NCBI RefSeq assembly: GCF_003001815.1
Contig: NZ_PVMZ01000028.1
Coordinates: 1-64,000, forward strand
Length of the DNA: 64,000 bases
DNA from: Actinoplanes italicus
GTDB lineage: Bacteria; Actinomycetota; Actinomycetes; Mycobacteriales; Micromonosporaceae
Direction of reading: 5' to 3'
Part shown: one piece after another, positions 57,991 to 64,000 of the stretch
How positions within the stretch are numbered: position 1 is the stretch's first letter
Layout of the letters: every line of letters begins with the position of its first letter
The notes under the pieces: model-generated
What the model was told of the DNA's origin: nothing
The model's database searches: none
Seen by the model: the letters and a program-made list of their open reading frames with translations, nothing else
Position numbers and translations under genes: made by a program

Positions 57991-58413
57991 GATCTTGTGG
58001 AGTTGCGGGTGCCGGGACGGCGGAACCCCCCAAGATCCGCGTGGGCGCCGGGTGTGGGGTGTGAGTCGCGGTCGGTGCCGTCTACCTGGCCGATCTTGGG
58101 AGGTTGCGGCTGCTGGGACGGCGGAACCCCCCAAGATCCGCGTGGGCGCCGGGTGTGGGGTGTGGGGTGTGAGTCGCGGTCAGTGCCGCCCACTTGGCCG
58201 ATCTTGTGGAGTTGCGGCTGCTGGGGTGGCGGAACCTCACAATATCGGCGCGGGGCGCGGGGCGCGGGGCGCGGGGCGCGGGGCGCGGGGCGCGGGGCGC
58301 GGGGCGCGGGGCGCGGGGCGCGGGGCGGCCGGGTGCGGGGTCGCGGTCAGCGCCGCCCACTTGGCCGATCTTGTGAGGTTCGGGCTGCTGAGGCGGCGGA
58401 AACTCGCAAGATC
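57991..58413. repeat. Four 47-bp palindromic elements plus a GCGGGGC array
   Basis: Copies at 57991-58037, 58092-58138, 58200-58246 and 58367-58413, each 47 bp with GATCTTG at one end and CAAGATC (CAATATC in the third) at the other; all are preceded by TGGCC. Between the third and fourth copies is a 7-bp tandem repeat GCGGGGC (58247-58326). The remaining 190 bp up to 58603 show no gene. Confidence 0.92.
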
Positions 58414-58603
58414 GCGAGGGAATCGGCGAGTGTGAACGTGCACAGCCGAGACGTGCAATGTTCGCCGTTCTGTAATTGATTGATCACTATGCGCAAATGG
58501 CACTTTCGTCCGATGGTGAACCATCGAAGGCACTCGCAGAGTTAGTGCCCGATCGCCGACCGTCGTGGGTCCGGGATCGCAACTCGATCGCGGGAGGTAG
58601 ACG

Positions 58604-59903
58604 GTGTCCACCGTCGCACTCAAAGACGTCACCAAGATCTGGCCAGACGGCACCTACGCCGTCGACAACGTCAGCCTGGATGTGCAGGACGGCGAGTTCA
58701 TGGTCCTGCTCGGGCCATCGGGCTGCGGCAAGTCCACCGTGCTGCGGATGATCGCCGGGCTGGAGGATCCCACGCGGGGGGGAGATCCTGCTCAACGGTG
58801 AGCCCGTGCTGGAGCTGCCGCCCAGGGACCGCAGCATCGCCATGGTGTTTCAGGACTTTGCGCTCTATCCGCACATGACGGTGTCGGAGAACATCGGCTT
58901 CCCGCTGAAGCTCTCCGGGATCGAGACGTTGCCGCGGCAGGACCGGGTCGACGCGATCGCCGGCGCCCTCGGCATCGGCGAGGTGCTTGGCCGCCGTCCG
59001 AGCCAGCTCTCCGGCGGCCAGCGGCAGCGCGTGGCGATGGGCCGCGCCATGGTGCGCCGTCCCGGCATCTTCCTGATGGACGAGCCCCTGTCCAACCTCG
59101 ACAGCGGGCTGCGCGCCGAGCTGCGCGCCGAGATCAGCAGCATGACCCGTGAGCTCGGCGTGACGACGATGTACGTGACACACGACCAGGCCGAGGCGCT
59201 GACCATGGCCGACCGTGTCGCGATCATGCGCAAGGGAGTGCTGCAGGACCTCGGCACACCGACCGAGGTCTACCGCCGCCCCGCCACGCTCTACACCGCC
59301 GCCTTCCTCGGCTCGCCGAAGATGAACCTGCTGGAGGCCGCGGTCTACGTGCACCTGGATCGCTACATCGCGCTGGGCTTCGGCGAGCAGACCCTCTACC
59401 TGCCATGGTCGGACCCGCGGGCACGGGCGGTGGCCCGGTACCACGGCGAGCGGATCGTGGTCGGCATCCGGGCCGAGGCGCTCACCCCGGTCACCCCGGA
59501 CACGCAGGGACACGTCTTCCAGGGCCGGATCCGGTACCTGGAGCACCACGGGCACGAATCCCTGGCCTACCTCGACGTCGGTGCCACGGCCATCGTGGTG
59601 GACGAGATCGGTGCCGCGGTCACCGATGACGGCCGTAGCGGCGCCGGTGGCGCGTTCAAGCGGCTGGGCGGTGCACTGCAGCGACTCGCCAGGCCGGGCG
59701 CCTCGGACAATGTGGCCCCGGAGGGTCAGAGTGGTGTTGCCACCGATCCGGGACGGCATCACCGCAAGCCCGCCGAGCTCGGTGTGCGGCTCGCGCCGTA
59801 CCCGCAGGTCGCGCCGGGTCATCCGCTCGCCGTGTCGGTCCGGATGGACGCCGTGCACTTCTTCGACCAGCGGGGTGATCGCATCGATGTGGGCTGGCGC
59901 TGA
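58604..59903 (+). pseudogene. ABC-transporter ATPase, MalK/UgpC type, with frameshift in a G7 run
   Basis: Two frames together make one protein. The first (58604-58801) has VALKDVTKIWPDGTYAVDNVSL and Walker A GPSGCGKST but is cut off after PTRGG; the second, shifted by one base, resumes with GEILLNGEPVLELPPRDRSIAMVFQDFALYPH, signature LSGGQRQR, Walker B IFLMDEPLSNLD and THDQAEALTMAD, followed by a TOBE-like C-terminal half. Removing one G from the seven at 58776-58782 restores the frame. GTG 58604 has GGGAGG upstream. In MsiK-like ATPases such a subunit energises several sugar importers; whether the shift is real, programmed or a sequencing error is open. Confidence 0.88.
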
Positions 59904-59984
59904 CCGCCTGCCCGGCGTCACTTCCGGGCGCGTTCGACGATGCCTCCCGCCAGCGGTCGGCCACAGCGCGTAGGCTGCACGACG

Positions 59985-60458
59985 GTGGAGGACAGGATCG
60001 GCCAGAGCGTGCGTTCGGCTCTCGACGGGGAGCCGACGGCCGATGCCGCCCCGCCCCGGGAGTGGCCGGTGCTGCTGGATCGCTCCTTCGGCCCGGACGA
60101 CATCACCCTCCTGCGGCACGAGATCACCCGGCTGCTCGCCGCGGCGGGTCTGGCCGCTGACCGCCAGGACGGGTTCGTGCTGGCCGTCAACGAGGTGATC
60201 ACGAATGTGGTGCTGCACGCCGGGGGCAACGGCCGGGTCGTCCTGAAGATCGAGGACGGTTCGTTGTGGTGCGTGGTGACCGACGCCGGCCCCGGGATCC
60301 CGGGTGCCTATCTGGACGGCCTGCGCACCCCGGAGGCGTTCGAGGTCGGGGGACGCGGACTCTGGCTGGCGCACCAGTTGTGCGACGAGGTCACGACCGC
60401 GACCGGGCCCATCGGCACCTCCATCGGGCTGAGGATCATCTTGGATTCCGCAGCTTGA
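59985..60458 (+). CDS. HATPase_c_2 ATP-binding regulator (anti-sigma factor-like)
   Basis: 157 residues. N box NEVITNVVLHA, G1 box DAGPGIP and G2 box GGRGLWLAHQLCDEV of the GHKL fold are present, with no histidine-kinase phosphorylation domain. Such single-domain kinases of RsbW/SpoIIAB type bind anti-anti-sigma or sigma factors; no partner is adjacent. GTG 59985 is used, with a TAGGCT box 8 nt upstream. Confidence 0.88.
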   Translation: MEDRIGQSVRSALDGEPTADAAPPREWPVLLDRSFGPDDITLLRHEITRLLAAAGLAADRQDGFVLAVNEVITNVVLHAGGNGRVVLKIEDGSLWCVVTDAGPGIPGAYLDGLRTPEAFEVGGRGLWLAHQLCDEVTTATGPIGTSIGLRIILDSAA

Positions 60459-60536
60459 ACGGCTTGTAAACCATCGTGGAAATGTGAAGGTGCCCTTCGG
60501 CTCTCGCCCGGGATCGGGTCCGGCTACATTGGGCGC

Positions 60537-61271
60537 GTGCTCGGACTTCCCTCACAGGTGACCGCTTGCTTATTCGATCTTGATGGTGTGTTGACGCAGA
60601 CCGCGTTGGTGCACAACGCTGCGTGGAAACAGACGTTCGACGCGTTCCTGCAATCGTGGGCCGAACAGCACGGGCAGCCATTCGTGCCGTTCGATTCCGC
60701 AGCCGACTATCACCAATATGTCGACGGCCGGCAGCGTGCCGACGGGGTCCGGACCTTCCTGGCCTCGCGTGGCATCCTCCTGCCAGAGGGCGACCCCGAC
60801 GACACCCCCGATCGGGAGACCGTCAACGGCATCGGCAATCGCAAGAACCTGCTCGTGCTACAGAAGATCAAGGAAGGCGCCGTCCAGGTCTACCCCGGAT
60901 CGGTGGAGTACCTGAAGGCCGCACACGCCGCCGGTCTACGCCGGGCGGTGGTGTCGGCGAGCGCCAACTGCAAGGACGTCCTGGAGGCGGCCGGGATCGC
61001 CGACCTCCTGGAGGCCCGCGTGGACGGGGTCGTCGCGCGTGAGCTGGGTCTGCCCGGCAAGCCCGCGCCCGACACCTTCCTGAAGGGTGCCGAGCTGCTC
61101 GGCGTCGACCCGGCGAATTGTGCCGTCTTCGAGGACGCGCAGGCGGGTGTCGCCGCCGGCCGGGCCGGCGGGTTCGGCATCGTGATCGGCGTGGACCGGG
61201 TGGGCCAAGCCGAGGCGCTGCGGCAACACGGCGCCGACGTCGTGGTGAAAGATCTCAACGACCTCCTCTGA
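60537..61271 (+). CDS. Beta-phosphoglucomutase, HAD superfamily
   Basis: 244 residues. FDLDGVLTQTA gives nucleophile D14 and D16; VVSASANCKDVL, GKPAPDTFLKGA and VFEDAQAGVAAGRAGG are motifs II-IV. The helical cap and the pairing with a GH65 gene 23 bp downstream identify it as beta-phosphoglucomutase, converting beta-glucose 1-phosphate to glucose 6-phosphate. GTG start with TACATT 6 nt upstream suggests leaderless mRNA. Confidence 0.9.
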   Translation: MLGLPSQVTACLFDLDGVLTQTALVHNAAWKQTFDAFLQSWAEQHGQPFVPFDSAADYHQYVDGRQRADGVRTFLASRGILLPEGDPDDTPDRETVNGIGNRKNLLVLQKIKEGAVQVYPGSVEYLKAAHAAGLRRAVVSASANCKDVLEAAGIADLLEARVDGVVARELGLPGKPAPDTFLKGAELLGVDPANCAVFEDAQAGVAAGRAGGFGIVIGVDRVGQAEALRQHGADVVVKDLNDLL

Positions 61272-61294
61272 AATCGGTTACGAGAGGCACGACC

Positions 61295-63658
61295 GTGATC
61301 CGTGAACGGGCTTACCCCGTCGACCCCTGGCACATCCGGGAGACCCGCCTGGACCTGGACCTGCTGGCCCAGTCCGAGTCGGTGTTCGCGCTCTCCAACG
61401 GCCACATCGGGATACGCGGGAACCTGGACGAGGGCGAGCCGCACGGCCTGCCGGGCAGCTACCTGAACTCGTTCTACGAGCTGCGGCCGTTGCCGCACGC
61501 CGAGGCGGGATACGGCTTCCCCGAGTCCGGCCAGACCATGGTCAACGTCACCAACGCCAAGCTGATGCGTCTGCTCGTCAACGACGAGCCCTTCGACGTG
61601 CGGTACGGCGAATTGCGATCCCACGAGCGCTGCCTCGACCTGCGGGCCGGCACGCTGGAGCGGGTCGTCGAGTGGGTGTCACCGTCGGGTCAGGGCGTCC
61701 GGGTACGCACCGTGCGGCTGGTCTCGTTCACCCAGCGTGCGATCGTGGCGTTCCTCTACGAGGTGGAGCCACTGGACACCTCCGCCCGGCTGATCCTGCA
61801 GTCCGAGCTGGTGGCCAACGAGCAGCTGCCGCCGATGAGCAAGGACCCGCGGGTGGCCGCGGTGCTGGACCGTCCGCTGCAGGGCGAGGAGATGCTGGAG
61901 CAGCGCACCGGCGGCATCCTGGTCCACCGCACCAAGGCCAGCGACCTGCGGATGGCCGCGGCCATGGAGCACTCGGCGGAGACGCCGGGCCGGCACGCCA
62001 TCACCACCGAGGGCCACCCCGACTGGCTGCGTACGACGGTCGCCTGCCGCCTGGAGCCGGGTCAGAAGCTGCGGGTCGTGAAGCTGGCGGCGTACGGCTG
62101 GTCCAGCATGCGCTCGCTGCCCGCCCTGCGCGACCAGGTCGGCGCTGCGCTGGCCAGTGCCCGCCTGGACGGCTGGGAGGGTCTGGTCCAGCAGCAGCGG
62201 GACTACCTGGACGCGTTCTGGGACCACTCCGACGTCAAGGTCGAGGGCGACCCCGAGGTGCAGCAGGCGGTCCGTTTCGGGCTCTTCCACACGCTGCAGG
62301 CCGGTGCGCGGGCCGAGCAGCGCCCGATCGGCTCCAAAGGCCTCACCGGGCCCGGGTACGACGGACACACGTTCTGGGACGCCGAGACTTTCGTGCTGCC
62401 CGCTCTGACGTACACGCAGCCCTCCGCGGCGGCCGACGTGCTGCGCTGGCGGCACTCGACCCTGGACCTGGCCCGGGAGCGGGCACAGACGCTCGGCCTG
62501 CAGGGCGCCGCGTTCCCGTGGCGGACCATCCGTGGGCAGGAGTGTTCCGGCTACTGGCCGGCCGGCACGGCGGGCTTCCACATCGCCGCCGACATCGCCG
62601 ACGCGGTCCGCCGGTACGTGCAGGCCACCGGCGACTACGACTTCGAGCGTGAGGTCGGCCTGGAGCTGCTGGTGGAGACCGCGCGGCTGTGGCGCTCGCT
62701 GGGGCACCACGACCGGCACGGGCGCTTCCACATCGACGGTGTCACGGGGCCGGACGAGTACACGGCCGTGGTGAACGACAACATCTACACCAACCTGATG
62801 GCCCAGCAGAACCTGATGACCGCGGTCGACGCCTGCAAACGGCACCCCGACCTGGCCCGCAAGCTGGGTGTGGACGACGAGGAGACGGCCTCGTGGCGGG
62901 ACGCGGCCGCGGCCGTGCACATCCCGTACGACAAGGAGCTCGGCGTCCACCAGCAATGTGAGGGCTTCACCCGGCTTCAGGAGTGGGACTTCGAGAACAC
63001 CCCGCCCGAGGGGTACCCGCTGCTGCTGAACTTCCCGTACTTCGACCTGTACCGCAAGCAGGTCATCAAGCAGGCCGACCTGGTCATGGCGATGTACATC
63101 CGGGGTGACGCGTTCACGCCGGAGGAGAAGGCGCGCAACTTCGCCTACTACGACGCCCGGACCGTACGGGACTCGTCGCTCTCCGCCTGTATCCAGGCCG
63201 TTCTCGCGGCCGAGACGGGGCATCTCGAGCTGGCCCACGACTATCTGGGCGAGGCCGCCCTGATGGACCTGCACGATCTGCACCAGAACGCCCGGGACGG
63301 CGTGCACGTCGCGTCCCTGGCCGGCACCTGGATCTCGCTGGTCGCCGGGCTCGGCGGCATGCGCGACTTCAACGGGCAGCTGAGCTTCGCCCCGCGCCTG
63401 CCCAGCCGGATCAACAACCTGGAGTTCTCGCTGCTCTGGCGTGGCCTGCGGCTGCGGGTGAACGTGACCTCCGACGAGGTCACCTACTCCCTGCGTAACG
63501 GTGGCGGTCAGGCCCGGCTCACCCTGCTGCACCACGGCAAGGAGCTGGAGGTGACCCAGGTCCGTCCGGTGACCATGGCGATCCCGGCGGCGGTGCCGGC
63601 CGGCCCGGCGCCGTCCCAGCCGCACGGACGGGCCCCGGTCCGTCGCGCGGTGCACTGA
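61295..63658 (+). CDS. Glycoside hydrolase family 65 (maltose/trehalose-type phosphorylase)
   Basis: 787 residues. The N-terminal super-sandwich starts ETRLDLDLLAQSESVFALSNG; the (alpha/alpha)6 barrel has YDGHTFWDAETFVLP and the general acid E488 in GVTGPDEYTAVVNDN; the end has a small beta domain. GH65 members phosphorolyse maltose, trehalose, kojibiose and similar to beta-glucose 1-phosphate, which the neighbouring beta-phosphoglucomutase would use. The precise disaccharide cannot be told. GTG 61295 has GAGAGG upstream. A strong terminator follows. Confidence 0.92.
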   Translation: MIRERAYPVDPWHIRETRLDLDLLAQSESVFALSNGHIGIRGNLDEGEPHGLPGSYLNSFYELRPLPHAEAGYGFPESGQTMVNVTNAKLMRLLVNDEPFDVRYGELRSHERCLDLRAGTLERVVEWVSPSGQGVRVRTVRLVSFTQRAIVAFLYEVEPLDTSARLILQSELVANEQLPPMSKDPRVAAVLDRPLQGEEMLEQRTGGILVHRTKASDLRMAAAMEHSAETPGRHAITTEGHPDWLRTTVACRLEPGQKLRVVKLAAYGWSSMRSLPALRDQVGAALASARLDGWEGLVQQQRDYLDAFWDHSDVKVEGDPEVQQAVRFGLFHTLQAGARAEQRPIGSKGLTGPGYDGHTFWDAETFVLPALTYTQPSAAADVLRWRHSTLDLARERAQTLGLQGAAFPWRTIRGQECSGYWPAGTAGFHIAADIADAVRRYVQATGDYDFEREVGLELLVETARLWRSLGHHDRHGRFHIDGVTGPDEYTAVVNDNIYTNLMAQQNLMTAVDACKRHPDLARKLGVDDEETASWRDAAAAVHIPYDKELGVHQQCEGFTRLQEWDFENTPPEGYPLLLNFPYFDLYRKQVIKQADLVMAMYIRGDAFTPEEKARNFAYYDARTVRDSSLSACIQAVLAAETGHLELAHDYLGEAALMDLHDLHQNARDGVHVASLAGTWISLVAGLGGMRDFNGQLSFAPRLPSRINNLEFSLLWRGLRLRVNVTSDEVTYSLRNGGGQARLTLLHHGKELEVTQVRPVTMAIPAAVPAGPAPSQPHGRAPVRRAVH

Positions 63659-63670
63659 CCGACACGGCAA

Positions 63671-63710
63671 CGAGAACGGCCCCCGCCCAGCAGGGCGGGG
63701 GCCGTTCTCG
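63671..63710 (+). terminator. Strong terminator of the GH65 gene
   Basis: CGAGAACGGCCCCCGCCC and GGGCGGGGGCCGTTCTCG pair over 18 bp around AGCA, 13 bp after the stop; it also lies just downstream of the convergent gene at 63723 and may serve both. Confidence 0.93.
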
Positions 63711-63722
63711 TCGTGTGTGGCG

Positions 63723-64000
63723 CTAAAGCATCGAGACGTGTACGTGGTCAGTGTGCGCACTGGCCCCGTGGTAGTCGCTCCACCCGTTTGCCGGGAACCA
63801 GATCTTCCTGTTCCAGATGACGTAGTAGATGCCGAGTTTGTCGCCGTTACGGACCAGGAACGCCATCAAGTCGTTGCCGTACTTGAATTCCTTGTCCGTG
63901 TCGTAGGAGGAGAATCCGCTCTTCTGCAGGGACCAGTCGCAGGCCCGTCCCTTGGGATGTTCATACGGCCCACCGGTGCGGTGGCAGCCCACGAACATGT
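63723..64000 (-). CDS. Secreted peptidase-like C-terminal domain (ARB_07466 type), partial
   Basis: The C-terminal 92 residues are in the window; the gene continues beyond it. RACDWSLQKSG, a WNRKIWFPANGWSDYHG stretch and the end SAHTDHVHVSML match the ARB_07466-like C-terminal domain, common behind coiled coils in actinobacterial secreted proteins and related to M15-type peptidase folds; the H-x-D-H-V-H end would bind metal. An ATG at 63998 is probably internal. Confidence 0.75.
   Translation of the reverse strand, partial: MFVGCHRTGGPYEHPKGRACDWSLQKSGFSSYDTDKEFKYGNDLMAFLVRNGDKLGIYYVIWNRKIWFPANGWSDYHGASAHTDHVHVSML

Noticed and set aside
58121..58134. Run of six C in the 47-bp elements as a possible 6C RNA
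   Set aside because: 6C RNA needs two hairpins each with a C-rich loop; here the C run is in the stem of the 47-bp element.
61679..63760. Minus-strand frame of 693 codons
   Set aside because: Antisense to GH65, a fully supported gene.

Overview
The window is very GC-rich, with GTG/TTG starts, many ATGA/GTGA-type overlaps and a set of actinobacterial signature genes: SepH (DUF3071), DUF3027, DUF2530, DUF5941, an XRE/DUF5753 regulator with DUF397 partners, an XPB-type helicase with its partner, and futalosine-pathway menaquinone genes. This points to a chromosome of a filamentous actinomycete. A member of the Micromonosporaceae, Actinoplanes-like, is my best guess; that is inference from gene content and not a database result.

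Layout. 1-1.7 kb is a decayed mobile-element zone: the tail of an IS630-type transposase, inverted IS-end-like repeats, 42-bp tandem repeats and GATC-rich low-complexity DNA. 1.7-7.3 kb holds an LPXTG wall-anchored protein, a PSP1/RicT-like protein, a MarR regulator divergent from a small membrane protein, and a membrane metallophosphoesterase. A tRNA-Thr at 7.36 kb carries an integrase remnant on its 3' side. 8-17 kb is mostly membrane and secreted proteins, MFS carriers, a NUDIX hydrolase and a WhiJ-like module (XRE/DUF5753 plus two DUF397 proteins). 17-20 kb is bacterial NHEJ: Ku divergent from separate ligase and polymerase genes. 20-22.8 kb is trpBA behind a 31-bp perfect palindrome, followed by a GntR/UTRA regulator. 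23.7-28.3 kb carries the XPB-like helicase and its partner. mqnD (29.7 kb) and mqnB (37.2 kb) belong to the futalosine route to menaquinone. 30.6-35.7 kb is a carbohydrate/dipeptide-type cluster: secreted amidohydrolase-like protein, MFS, GH1 glucosidase, TetR. 35.8-45.5 kb contains further MFS carriers, an AzgA-type purine permease and a MarR-MFS pair. 46.2-51.3 kb is housekeeping: a LigT-like 2H protein, sepH, serC, citrate synthase, pdxH. 51.3-57.8 kb continues with MFS, aldose epimerase, nitroreductase, DUF4230, PspC and a DUF5941 CDP-alcohol phosphotransferase. 58.6-63.7 kb is a sugar module: a MalK/UgpC-type ATPase interrupted by a frameshift in a G7 run, an HATPase, beta-phosphoglucomutase and a GH65 enzyme. 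The window ends inside a secreted protein.

The most unusual layer is non-coding. Twelve copies of a 47-bp imperfectly palindromic element (GATCTTGTG...CAAGATC) occur in three intergenic loci, always beyond the 3' end of a gene, seven of them as a tandem array. In addition, at least three genes (trpA, pspC, the DUF5941 gene) have short tandem repeats whose unit includes the gene's own stop codon, and a fourth has a repeat starting right after its stop. These, with the trpBA palindrome and its likely GntR partner, are the observations I would follow up first. No CRISPR array, secondary-metabolite cluster or recognisable defence system is present.
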